Below are positions 37,741 through 48,249 of a DNA stretch of 64,000 nt, piece after piece. This DNA is from Artemia franciscana (Eukaryota; Arthropoda; Branchiopoda; Anostraca; Artemiidae). The stretch covers positions 10,513,147 through 10,577,146 of the forward strand of contig NC_088881.1 in the NCBI RefSeq assembly GCF_032884065.1, in the 5' to 3' direction. A model generated the notes under the pieces. It searched no databases. It was not told the DNA's origin and was given only the letters and a program-made list of their open reading frames with translations. Each line of letters starts with the position of its first letter. Within the stretch, counting starts at the first letter, position 1. The position numbers and the translations under genes are program-made.

Positions 37741-37770
37741 TCTAAAACAAACCAATAATGGTTCTTTACA

Positions 37771-37794
37771 TAGGCAGCACTATTGTGATGCCTA
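37771..37794 (+). repeat. Terminal hairpin of the second composite
   Basis: TAGGCAGCAC-TATT-GTGATGCCTA, with a stem like those at 4,339 and 10,612. Compared with 10,612 the stem carries partly compensating changes (GCGC to GCAC on one side, GCGC to GTGA on the other). Confidence 0.78.
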
Positions 37795-37799
37795 TGATA

Positions 37800-39180
37800 C
37801 GGCTGGTCAAACAAGTCAAGGAAATCCTCCTTTGTCTTCTGAAGTGCTTATATTTCAGTTTTCACTAAATCAGTTTTGTAGACTGAATCAAGGGCCTGTT
37901 CATAACAAAAGAAAGAAAGGGACTTGAATTGGGAGAGGGCAAATTGACCTTTTGCTCCCCCATGATCTTCAGAAAAACATCAAGAATCAGGAAAATCTTT
38001 AGCATTGTCTGATCCCTAAGTTAATTTTCTTCATAAAAATTTTTTGGTTTACTTTCCAAAAATTATGTCAACAAGGATCAGGTCTTAGGGGTTGGACCTT
38101 GTCTACTATGGGGGAGAACAAAATGATTTCCAGGTCAAGAAAAACTTGATCTAGAAAAAGTCTTCTAGATCAACCTTTTGCTTGAATGTGGGTAGGATTC
38201 TTTGGATAAATACTGCTATCTTGACAAGTATTGAAACTCGTATCCTCCTATAAAGCAGGTCACGCTGATTCCTTCTCTAACCTTTCATCAAAAGCTTCAT
38301 AGTCCATTTACCTGCTTTTTTACTTTGTTGCTTATAAAAACAAATGGAGTTTCTGTGCAAATATCTTTATATTCAAGGCCCCAACTTGTGAACATGCGTT
38401 TTGCAGTAGCTGCATTACTGGGTGACTAACTAGGAGCAAGACTTGTCGAACAGACAGGACAGAATTAACTATTGACGCTCTGAAGCCTGCTCCATGGATC
38501 CTGAAAAATTTACTTTCAAGGTATTTAGTTATCTTAATATATTTGAACATTTACCAACTGACTCAAAAGACCTAAGACAGGATGGGTTTCATTTTTTTTT
38601 TTTTTTTATTATTTTTTTTATACCTTTCTCCCTTGCAACCATGCTTAAAAAACTGTAAATGAATAGTACCTTCCAATCAGTTTTTCATGCTGATTTTTGT
38701 ATTTTGCTAAAGCTTGACTGGGCTCCTTTGAAAATAGGCTTTTTCTGTATCTACACTGTTTCTAAGATGTGATTTAGGAAGTTTTGTGTAGATACACTGT
38801 TTTACACTGTAAGAAACATAATAAGAATCTTTGACCAACGAATTTTATGCTGACATGAATTATATTCCATAGATCAATAGAATGGAACATCAACCACTTT
38901 AACAAGGTCTGAACCCAAGTCACACTCTTGCATTTCTAGCTAAAACTGCTTTCTACTTGGAGGTCCTACAGAAATTATATTTTTGACTATGTTGGATTTC
39001 TTGTCAGAGCTTATGCATATAGCACTGATTTTTGTAGGTTGTAAGGGGTTATTCTATCTGAATTTTCTTTTCAAGTGAAGCCACGGTCTATATTGGGATT
39101 ATCAAGTCTATATTAATTGTGTTACGAGAGCAACGCTTTAGGTTTGTTTCTGATCGTGAATTCAGCTGAGTTTATCATTC
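37800..39180. other. Unassigned DNA
   Basis: No gene or family recognised. Contains a poly-T block at about 38,590-38,620. Confidence 0.5.
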
Positions 39181-39184
39181 CGTT

Positions 39185-41050
39185 TTTATTACACTTGGTA
39201 TCTATCAAGTGACATATAGTGATTGCAAATTCTGTCAGTCGGTCTTTCTATCTGTCTGTTCTGGTTTCGCCAGTTTAGGCACTTCCAGGTTAGCTAGGAT
39301 GATGAAACTTGGCAGGCCTATCAGGAACCAGACCAGATTTAATTTGGAATTGTCATTTCCCCGATTCGATCATCTGGGGTGGGGGGATGGTAAATCGGAA
39401 AAAATAGAAAAAATGAGGTATTTTTAACTTACAAACGGGTGATCGGATCTTAACGAAATTTGATATTTGGAAGGATATCGTGTCTCAGAGCTCTTATTTT
39501 AAATCCCGACCGAATCCGGTGACATTGGGGGGAGTTGGGGGGAACCTAAAATCTTGGAAAACACTTAGAGTGGAAGGATTGGGATGAAACTTGGTGGGAA
39601 AAACAAGCACAAGTCCAAGATACGTGATTGACATAACCAGAATGGATCCGCTCTCTTTGGGGGAGTTGGGGGGAGAGGGTTAATTCTGAAAAATTAGAAA
39701 AACTGAGGCATGTTTAACTTACGAAGGAGTGATCGGGTCTTAATGAAATTTGATGTTTGGAAGGATATCATGTCTCAGAGCTCCTATTTTAAATCCCGAC
39801 TGGGTCCAGTGTCATTGGGAGGAGGGAGGGGGAAACCGGAAATCTTGGAAAACACTTAAAGTGGAGAGATCAGGATGAAACTTGGTGGGAAGAATAAGCA
39901 CAAGTCCAAGATACGTGACTGACATAACTGGACCAGATCTGCTCTCTTTGGTCTAGTTGGGGAGGGGGGAGTGATTCGGAAAAATTAGAAAAAATGAGAT
40001 ATTTGTATCATACGAATGGATAATCAGATTTAGCAGGATGTTGTGCTTTAGAACTCTCATTTTAAGTCCTGACCAGATCCGGTAACATTGGGGGGAGTCG
40101 GAGGGGGAAACCGGAATTCTTGGAAAACGTGAAAATCAAGGTATCTTACGAATGAGTGATCGGATCTTAATGAAACCTGATATATATCTCAGATGCTCCA
40201 TTTTGAATTCGAATCGGATCCGGGACATAGAGGGTTGGCGTGGGGATACAAATTTTGGAAACCTGAAATGTTGAAAACGCTTAGAGTGGAGAGATAGGGA
40301 TGAAACTTGATGGGAAGAAAAAGCAAAAGTTATAGATACGTGATTGACATAATTGGAACGGATCCGTTCTCTTTGGGGGAACTGGGGTTTGTTAATTTGG
40401 AAAAATTAGAAAAATTGAGGTATTTTTAACTTAAGAACGGGTGACCGGATTTTAATGAAATTTGATATTTCGAAGGAACTCATGTCTCAGAGCTCTTATT
40501 TCAAATCCTGACCAGATCTGTTTACATTGGGGGGAGTTGGAGAGGGAAACCGGAAATCTTGGAAAACGCTTAGAGTAGAGAAATGGGGATGAAACTTGGT
40601 GGGTAGAATAAGCAAATTTTGTAGATACAGGATTGACAATTTGTAAATGGACTTGAGCCGCTCTCTTTGGGGGAGTTAGGGGGTGGGTTCAGTACTTTGG
40701 TGAGTATGGTGCTTCTGGACATGCTAGGACCATGAAAATTGGTAGGCGTGTCAGGTAGCTGCACAAATTGACTTGATAAAGTCGTTGTCACCGATTCGAC
40801 CATCTGGGGGCTGAAGGGAGAGGAAAAATTAGAAAAATTGAGGTATTTTTAACTTAACGAGTGGGTGATGGGATCTAAATGAATTTTGATATTTAGAAGG
40901 ACCTCGTGACTCAGAGCTCTTATTTTAAATCCCGACCGGCATTAAGCCTCTGATTTTCCTTTTAAATCAACCTATTGATTCTTAGAATTTTGCTAGAGCT
41001 CATACCATATGAGCTCTTGGCTCTTCCGACCTCGTCACAAGTGCCATATG
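39185..41050 (+). repeat. Family G array, full copy
   Basis: Starts with TACACTTGGTATCTATCAAG and a GTCTGTCTGTCTG-like tract, then about six ~290-bp units (anchor GATCGGATCTTAATGAAA, with TGTCTCAGAGCTCTTATTT and CTTGGAAAACGCTTAGAGTG), and ends with CCCGACCGGCATTAAGC and GAGCTCATACCATATGAG. The same two edges bound the copy at 54,775-56,630. No protein is encoded. Runs of G vary between units. Confidence 0.88.
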
Positions 41051-41756
41051 AGCTTGAGGTGTGCATATACCTAAGAAAGGGGAGTATAAAATATTTTCAA
41101 TGTTGGCGTTTAAGTAGTTAAATTTTATCAAAGCTTTAAATTCTATTTGATGCTTTATAAATGATTCCTTAGGAGCAGTAAACAAGTGAATATAGGCCTT
41201 TAGAATGGGCTATATAAATATTTCTGCTAACACCAGGGGAAATCTATGATTATAATTTATGCCGCAGTGACAAAGAGTTATAATATAATGTGCCACGAAA
41301 TTTCAAAGAAAAAAGAAATTGCTTTGAATTCTATTGCTTTTTTATCTTTCTTTTGTTAATGAAATATACAACTTTCATGTTAAATATACAATTTTTTGAA
41401 CTTTTCGCTATCAATTATTTTTTAACTGAATTTTAACGAATTATACAGCAATATAATCAAAGCACAAAAATTAGTGGGGAATAACTGAAAGAAAAGCTCC
41501 CATTAACCTGGGGTTAGAAGACAATTGTTAGTATGAATGACAAATATATAAGCAAGCCGCGTGCCAAGTACCAGGTGCCGAGTTTCCTTGTACTGTATTT
41601 AATCTTTATCAATTTTTTTATACTGTCTTTTTTGTCTTTGACTGGACCCTTCCCAATTAGTCAGGGGCGGAATTTGCTAGGGAAGGGGGGCAACTGCCCC
41701 TCTCAGACCTTGGTTTAACTATAAGTTGGTTAGACTAACGATTTTGCAAATTCCAG
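41051..41756. other. Unassigned AT-rich DNA
   Basis: No gene recognised before the candidate exon. A short open frame at 41,533-41,718 lacks family signals. Confidence 0.45.
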
Positions 41757-42003
41757 GATTTGCTTCAAACGAGTTATATTTAATTAAATATTTTTCTAAG
41801 AAACTAAACGGATTTTTCTTTTTAAAGAGGGCCAAAAAGTTTCTAGCCGATTCCGGATGTCCTTCAGAGATGGTTAAGACTCTAATTGAGAACTCAAACG
41901 ATAGTCGATGGCTTCCTGGCCTACGTTCCAGAGAGGCTTATGCAAGCTACGTTTCCAGAGCAAACTTGAGTCAATTATTGCTGTTGGTTCGCAAGTATTC
42001 AAT
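41757..42003 (+). CDS. Candidate internal exon of an unrecognised gene
   Basis: An open frame with a balanced, non-repetitive residue mix (RAKKFLADSGCPSEMVKTL, then SRWLPGLRSREAYASYV and SRANLSQLLLLVRKYS). It is bounded by a plausible acceptor (branch-like GACTAAC then TTTGCAAATTCCAG, exon from 41,757) and a strong donor, AAT|GTGAGT, at 42,003/42,004. A second acceptor, AACTAAAC then TTTTCTTTTTAAAG, would start the exon at 41,828 and exclude the Phe/Lys-rich lead. I do not recognise the protein. No partner exons were found nearby. Confidence 0.4.
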
Positions 42004-42009
42004 GTGAGT

Positions 42010-44500
42010 ACAGATTTTTGATGATGTATATTATAATGGTATCAGATAACGCTCACTTGGACCAAGACAGTTTTGTCATTAATCCTGGATTTTTAGTCTT
42101 CTTAAAGTGATTTAGTGATTTCTGCGTAATTTTAAAGGGATTTAGAAACTAAATTGTATTCCTGCTTTGTTATAGTCAAACAGTAAACATCTTTTTGTGT
42201 TTGTTTAGTTTCATACTTGCATTTTAAGATAATTAAATCGGTCTCTTCAAGTTCTTACCTCGAATTTTTATAGTGTAGAAACAGACTTTAAAGTGTGTTT
42301 GGATTTCAGTGTATTTTACTGTCCAGACCAATAAAACATAAATAAAAATTTTGCGCGAAGGATTTTGCGTTCCCTTCTATTAGTTTCAATGAATATCCAT
42401 AACTATTTTTGTTTTCTAGAGTAAATTAATAAACTATTCACTAATATAATTGTATTTGAACAGATATAAATAATTTATCATTATTATTTAATAATAATTT
42501 TTTATTACAAACTTTGTCTTTCAATTAAAATTTTCACTGCTAGGAATGACCTTTAATACCAGAAATAGGTTTGCCGTGTAATTTATGCTCAGGTATATTA
42601 TTCTCTCCAACATATCGAATATATGCAACATTTGTCTTGTTGCATATGTTTTTCATAGCTAAAGAGGGTTTTCATTCTACAACCCTCTTCATCCATTCTA
42701 TTGAACATGCATAAATAATTTCATTAAAAAAAAATGGTATTTTTTGTAAACAAAAAGTAGCTTTTATATTAAAGAGATTGCCCGATGTCTTGGACATCTC
42801 TCGTCCCTTAAGGTAACTATAGAATCTTAGAAATTCGGAGATGGTTTTGAAATTCAGATGTTCAGGTTTTCGGACAGTATTCTACTCAGAAGTAGAATAC
42901 TGAAAAACTGAGTTCAGTGGTTCAGTTGCACAATGCTTTAGATACACTGGAGTTCAGTTGCACTGGGATCCGTGGCTTGTGGTTTGGCTACATGCCAATT
43001 TTGTAGCTTATGTTTGGTTTAAATCACACATTTATTATATGCAAATTTTAAGACAATAATGTAACTTGGATCTCAAAGTTTTATCACTGTTTGTTGTGGT
43101 CTTTCAGTGCTCTTATCAAAAGTAAATCTATAAAACAGAATTCATTAAAATGATCCTTTCAGCTTTATCTTCAAACACGTCTGTATAATGTTGGTTACAT
43201 GCTAGATGTATTTGCACAAATTGGGGGGGTAACCATGCTCCTATATTTTTTTCTGCCGCCTAGATTTTGAAAAATTCCTTTTTAGAGTCTTCATTGGAAA
43301 AGGTCCTTTTTGGTATTTTTTTTTTTTTTTTTGAAATGAATGGATTAACAACCAGAAGGAAAATTTTTCGGTGCCAATATGGCACTTTTTGTTGGTTTTA
43401 TCAACTTGACTTCATGAATAGCAATTAAATATAAAAATTAGCTTTTAAGTGAACTCTTAAACAGATCTTCATCATGTTGCAATAGCCTTTTAATTCTGTT
43501 CACAGTAGATGATTTATGGATAATATCAAGAGGTGTGGGAGGGTAAATGTGAACCTCAGGATTATGGTTTCCAACCATGGAGATTATAATGATTCTGCTT
43601 TTATTCCTCCTAGCCTTTCCATTCTAGAAATGACATGCAAGCTATACTCTATGGATGTCATTTGACACTATGTTAGTGTTATCAAGCTGAATTGATTAAA
43701 AGTAATTAGATATAAAATTATTAAAGTTGACTCCAGTATTTGAGTTGAAAATCATTCCATTTTAGTTGACATTAGAGACTATAAAACTAGAGTCTCGATA
43801 AATAATTTTTCTACTATATTTTTTTGGCATGATATATGGTGCCAGATAAATACTGAAACAAAGTCACTAACATATGTTTTAATTTTACCTAAATTTTTGG
43901 TCTAAAGTCATTGTAGCTTAGTAAATAGTTGCAATATAATTTTGTTGGCTGAGTATAGAAACCTCTCAAGCTAAACATTTGAAAAAAGAAGTATTGGTGT
44001 AGAATAATAAAAGTTGGAAGTATTACATTGGATTGGTGTTAGCAAGAATAGTTAAGGTTTTTTGATTAACTTCATATGCCAGTTTAGCTGGCATTAATTT
44101 ATCATCCTCAAATTAATTGAACTAAAATTGCCAACCAGGGTAGTGCTGTACCATTTATGGTGCTATTATCTGTGAATTTCTGACAATTCAAAAATCAGAA
44201 AAACGGTACCAATCTAGTCTTAATGTCCAATCCCATAATTAGAGATTTTACAATTAACCAGTATTGTATACCTTGAAACTCTTATACCCCTTATTTCTTA
44301 TTTGTGAATACTAAACTGTTGTCTCATAAAAGAAAAAAAAAACGGATGAAAACATTATTTAGTTTTATCAAGAGATTATCTGTTTATCTATTTTTATCAA
44401 GATTTTTTTTCTATTTTTATCAATTTTATGTATTTTTATCAAAAATTTTTGTCAAGATTATTTTATCGTGTCCCACTGCTGGCATAAATTATGTTATTTC
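42010..44500. other. Unassigned AT-rich DNA, possibly intron
   Basis: No exon, RNA gene or repeat family recognised. Contains a perfect 12-bp stem hairpin, CAGTATTCTACT-CAGA-AGTAGAATACTG, at 42,875-42,902, and poly-T tracts near 43,320. Confidence 0.5.
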
Positions 44501-44506
44501 TTTTGT

Positions 44507-44978
44507 AATAATATGAAAAAAACTTCGTTTTCTTAAAGAGTTAAAGAGGCTGCGTCCCAAAGTCGAACCTTAAAACGTACAGGAATTAGAAGAGGCAGTT
44601 GGGGGGCTGCCGCCCCCCAAACCCCCAGCTTTTAAAGACTCTTTTGTACAGGTTTTTTTTTGTGGGGGGACTTCATTGTTACTAATTACTAGTTTTGGCG
44701 CAATGGTTCTCCTGTCATCTTGTGTTTAACATTTTTCGAAGTTATTCCATTATTCATTCATTTCAATTTTTGTTAATTAAAAGAGGGCCTTTCCGAAGCC
44801 AAGAGCGGGGGGGTTAGCAAAGAAACAAAAAAACTGTACAAAAGAGTCTTTAAAAGCTGGGGGTTTGGGGGGCGGCAGCCCCCCAACTGCCTCTTCTAAT
44901 TCCTGTACGTTTTAAGGTTCGACTTTGGGACGCAGCCTCTTTAACTCTTTAAGAAAACGAAGTTTTTTTCATATTATT
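44507..44978. mobile_element. Long-armed palindrome (foldback element)
   Basis: Arms 44,507-44,661 and 44,826-44,978 are near-perfect reverse complements, with ends AATAATATGAAAAAAACTTC / GAAGTTTTTTTCATATTATT. The spacer is about 165 bp. The arms include GCTGCCGCCCCCCAAACCCC and ACGTACAGGAATTAGAAGAG. A third, partial arm follows at about 45,035-45,090. No clear target duplication was found. The near-identity of the arms implies recent origin or gene conversion. Confidence 0.88.
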
Positions 44979-45240
44979 TCTGTACGTTTTTCTACAATCC
45001 ATGGTGGATGTAATTTAATAATTCCTGTACTCCTCGTACAGGAATTAGGAGAGGAAACTTGGGTGGCTGCCGCCCCCCCCGCTTTTAAATCATTGTATAA
45101 AATAGAAAAAAAAATAGATAGAATGACCGAAATGTTTCTTTTGCTCATAAGAAGCTAATATTCTGTTATCTCTCAATTGATAAGCTGTCCAGGTGTTATC
45201 AAAATTATACACTTTTATTTTGATGCTGTTAAAAAAAAAC

Positions 45241-45310
45241 CGCCCGTAAGGGACTTGAACTCTTAACCAGAGGATTTAAAGTCCCACGCTCTACCGACTG
45301 AGCTAATCAC
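45241..45310 (-). pseudogene. tRNA-like relic (tRNA-Lys type) with UUA anticodon
   Basis: The reverse strand reads TTAGCTCAGTCGGTAGAGC (canonical D arm and A box), an anticodon loop CTTTAAA at 45,275-45,281, and GAGTTCAAGTCCCTT (T arm and B box), followed by ACGGGCGG and nine T residues (45,231-45,239), a proper Pol III stop. Read strictly, the anticodon is UUA, which would pair with UAA; Lys(UUU) needs one change at position 36. The 5' acceptor half does not pair with the 3' half, and the anticodon and T stems have mismatches, so I read it as a pseudogene or the head of a SINE. Confidence 0.7.
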
Positions 45311-45399
45311 TTATATGTGTGTAAATATAACTTCTCAAAAACTTTTAAAAACTTTAAATTAACATGGGCTCTTATGGAGAGAAATGCGTTAATTAAGTA

Positions 45400-45870
45400 G
45401 CTAATGCGGGGTTTCTGGAAAACAGGGAAGGAGTTATCGGATCGAGCTGAAATTTCGCGGATAAGCTCCTGGGCCGTAGGGGACCTTAACTTGGGAATTT
45501 CAGCCAAATCGGACAACGTTAAAAGGGGGGGGGTGGGGTTGGGGGTCGAAACTTTCGGGGGGTTAAGATTTTCCTACGAAACTTTGAAGGGCACTTACTT
45601 GGAGAATTCCGCATCGAATGAGTCCTCGTACACCCAGATCCGATGTCGGATGTGACCTGTAGGCGTCGAGAAAAAAAAAAGAAAATGAATTTTAAGTGGC
45701 TATGCGTGGTTTCTGGAAAACAGGGAAGGAGTTATCGGATCGAGCTGAAATTTCACGGATAAGCTCCTGGGCCCTAGGGGACCTTAACTTGTGAATTTCA
45801 GCCCGATCGGACATCGTTAAAGGGGGGCTGGGGTTTGTCGGGTCGAAACTTTCGGCCAGATTTTCCCCAT
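45400..45870. repeat. Tandem pair of a ~297-bp dispersed repeat
   Basis: GGTTTCTGGAAAACAGGGAA followed by GAGTTATCGGATCGAGCTGA occurs at about 45,411 and 45,708 with about 90% identity over more than 150 bp, each ending in a G-rich tract and TCGAAACTTTCGG. No coding signal. Confidence 0.85.
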
Positions 45871-46085
45871 GAAGGGAAAGTTGGAGGGGGGTGAAATTTT
45901 GCAGGTTTCTTAGTTGGAGCTCGGGTTACGAAATGCATCCCTCCCCATCCCTCTGCGACCACTGGAACCGAAGATCGCTTAACATTGTCCTGTGTCGCCT
46001 CTTTATAGAGGCACGAGTGTGCCTCCTTGACTAATTGGTTATTAACACTATTGCCAAAGTTTGACATTTCGGTCTTAGTCTTTAG

Positions 46086-46391
46086 CACAGCTTAGATACC
46101 AATATACAGTTATGAAAACCCGATTTATTTTTGAGACATAGTTCGCGGTAGGGATGCTAGCGGCTGGAGACAGGAAACTGGTATTGGTATCTAATTGGTA
46201 ACAGGAAACTTGTATTGGTATCTAAGCTGTGTATGCAACAAAACAAAATTGCGTTCTCGCCTATGGTGTTGTAGTATGATCTACGCGTTCGAGCGCGGGC
46301 TTGGAAGAGGCGCTAAGTTCCAACCTCTATACCAAAAGCTTCTCATGGGCAAGATGGAAGTTTTCATAACTGTATTGGTATCTAAGCTGTG
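46086..46391. mobile_element. 306-bp MITE, copy 2, with 8-bp target duplication
   Basis: TIRs CACAGCTTAGATACCAATA and TATTGGTATCTAAGCTGTG, extended inward by CAGTTATGAAAAC/GTTTTCATAACTG. Exact flanking direct repeats GTCTTTAG at 46,078-46,085 and 46,392-46,399. Same family as 26,322-26,609. Two internal TATTGGTATCTAA motifs show nested or duplicated ends. Confidence 0.95.
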
Positions 46392-46523
46392 GTCTTTAGA
46401 CAACACAGGTCCAAAAAACAAAAAAAAACTAATCAATGAAGCCAAGTGATGATCATAGTAATAAAGGATGAACTGATAGAAAATTTAAAATGAAGGCTAA
46501 TTTACCCTTCTGTCCTTGTATAG

Positions 46524-46655
46524 ATGGATGATGAAAATTGAGAAACTGATGCTGTTATGGTAGCAGCTGCCCCTGCACCAGCAGAGTTACCTGAAGTTAA
46601 ACTTTTTGGTCGCTGGTCCTGTGAAGATGTCCAAGTCTCAGATATGTCTCTTCAG
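46524..46655 (+). pseudogene. RpS5: Ribosomal protein S5 exon, N-terminal part
   Basis: From the ATG at 46,557 it encodes 33 residues, including [20 protein letters not shown] and ending DMSLQ, the well-conserved N-terminal end of small-subunit protein uS7/RpS5. A donor CAG|GTTTG follows at 46,655, the expected junction before DYIAVKEK. The exon may start at 46,524 after TTGTATAG; an ATG there opens MDDEN and stops after five codons, so either it is 5' leader or the start has decayed. Taken alone this exon could be functional. Its partners at 51,889 and 53,009 are damaged and the next exon is absent, so I class the locus as a pseudogene. Confidence 0.8.
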
Positions 46656-46757
46656 GTTTGTTGTTCATTTTATTCAGTTATTTTTTGCATTCATATATGA
46701 CGTATATAGAGCACAGTGCTTAAACAGAAAGTGTGTGTTCTGGCAATAACTAGAAAT

Positions 46758-47745
46758 TTTGTCCAACATAGCTCTTCTAACTCAGCCTTTTCCTGCTTCC
46801 CAAGCCTAGTAAGCTTTTTAAAACAAAACCAGCGGTGTTTATGGGTGTTTTAAAGAGGAAATGTTGCCCATGTTTTATTTTTCTGTGCTGGTGCAGTCTT
46901 AAGTTTAGTATTTTTCTCCCAGATTCCCCCCCCCCCCCCCTACGGTTTTTTTAAATATCGGGTTTTCATCTTTTTAACTTGTTCTGTCACTTCTCATTTT
47001 TAATAGTTGGCTAAAGTATTTTTTTTAATTCATATTTTTTGCCAGTATTTTAGTTTATGTTGTTGTTTTTCATGATTTATATTTCACGTTTTTGTTCATT
47101 GCCTCAAATTCAGCTCCTTGGGGCATGTAGTAGTGATTTTTAAAAAATAGATATCTTATCTTTATTATCCCTGTCTTTTTTAACTATGCAGCTGGCAACA
47201 GCCTTTTGCTGTCTCTGTTTGCTTCCTGGCATCTCTCAACCTTGTCTTACCCAAGGGGTTAGGACTAGTAAACCATTTAAAAAGAATATTCACAAACAAA
47301 TGAATAACTAAAAAAGACAGGTATAACACAGATAATATGTCTATTTTTAAAAATTTAAATCACTACTACATGCCCCGAGGGGCTGAATTTGAGGCAATGA
47401 ACAAAAACGAGAAATACAAATAAAAAAAAACAACAACAAAAACTAAAATACTGGCAAATGAATTTGAATTAAAAAAATATTTTAGTCAACAATTAAAAAT
47501 GAGAAGTGACATAACAAGTTATAGTAATGAAAAACAGATATTAAAAATTGGAGGGGGGAAATCTGAGAGAAATAATACAAAACATAAGACTGCACCAGTA
47601 CAGAAGAAAAGAACATGGGCTTCAATTCCTCTTTAGACCACCCATAAACACAGCTGGTTTTGTTTTAAAAGCTTACTAGGCTTGGCAAGCAGGAAAGGGC
47701 TGAGTTAGAGGCAGCTGAAGTCTTTTTTCTTAATAGAGCTATGTT
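46758..47745. repeat. Large inverted duplication inside the RpS5 region
   Basis: Arms of about 440 bp (about 46,758-47,207 and 47,306-47,745) are reverse complements at roughly 85% identity, sharing for example AAGCCTAGTAAGCTTTT, CAAATTCAGC and CATGTAGTAGTGATTT in opposite orientation, around a ~100-bp spacer. The right arm ends at an (AT)n tract. It may be a foldback element or an inverted duplication scar linked to the strand switch of the next RpS5 exon. Confidence 0.85.
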
Positions 47746-47752
47746 GAACAAA

Positions 47753-47755
<3 letters not shown>

Positions 47756-47821
<66 letters not shown>
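47756..47821. repeat. (AT)n microsatellite
   Basis: About 33 uninterrupted TA/AT dinucleotides at the edge of the inverted duplication. Confidence 0.98.
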
Positions 47822-47822
<1 letters not shown>

Positions 47823-47980
47823 GTGATGGTTAAACTTATTAAAAAAGATAAATAAGCATGATAAAAGTATAACCTTTGGTTTCTAGAAAATCTTACGTTA
47901 CCTTTTAAATAGACCAAGCCCTACTAAATTGCAGAAACTCATGGAATTAATGTCTAATCTGTACAGTATTTTGAAGCATC

Positions 47981-48218
47981 TTATTGGTTATTTATCTTCA
48001 ACAGATGCAGGGTGTTATTACCATTAAACTGCTTATAGTTTACTTGGTGAGTTAAATCTGCTAGATCAACTTCTTTTTGCAGAATGTGGATATCTGCTCT
48101 ATCTAGTAATCCAGTACTTGCATTAAGAATACAGCTTTGTGAATAGGCCACACGTTTCTCAGCTGGGCTGAAATTGTTGTCAAACTGTTCATGCAATTGA
48201 CTTTCAATGCATCTGAGT
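47981..48218 (-). CDS. Candidate 3'-terminal exon of an unrecognised gene
   Basis: On the reverse strand a TTTTCTTTATAG acceptor precedes an open frame containing HEQFDNNFSPAEKRVAYSQS, ILNASTGLLDRADIHILQKE and VDLADLTHQVNYKQFNGN, ending in TAA at 47,981. The residue mix is protein-like and not repeat-derived. I cannot name the family. It lies on the same strand as the inverted RpS5 piece and may have come with it. Confidence 0.35.
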
Positions 48219-48249
48219 CTATAAAGAAAATGAGAGCATTAATGAACTA

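Noticed and set aside
39209-39427. Open frames within family G arrays
   Set aside because: Not maintained between units or copies; G-tract lengths shift the frame freely.
42625-42660. ATATGCAACA / TGTTGCATAT inverted repeat
   Set aside because: 10-bp arms in AT-rich DNA; could arise by chance and has no further context.
44301-44520. 70-codon Phe/Leu-rich frame
   Set aside because: Poly-A/T-driven composition in AT-rich DNA, no homology recognised.
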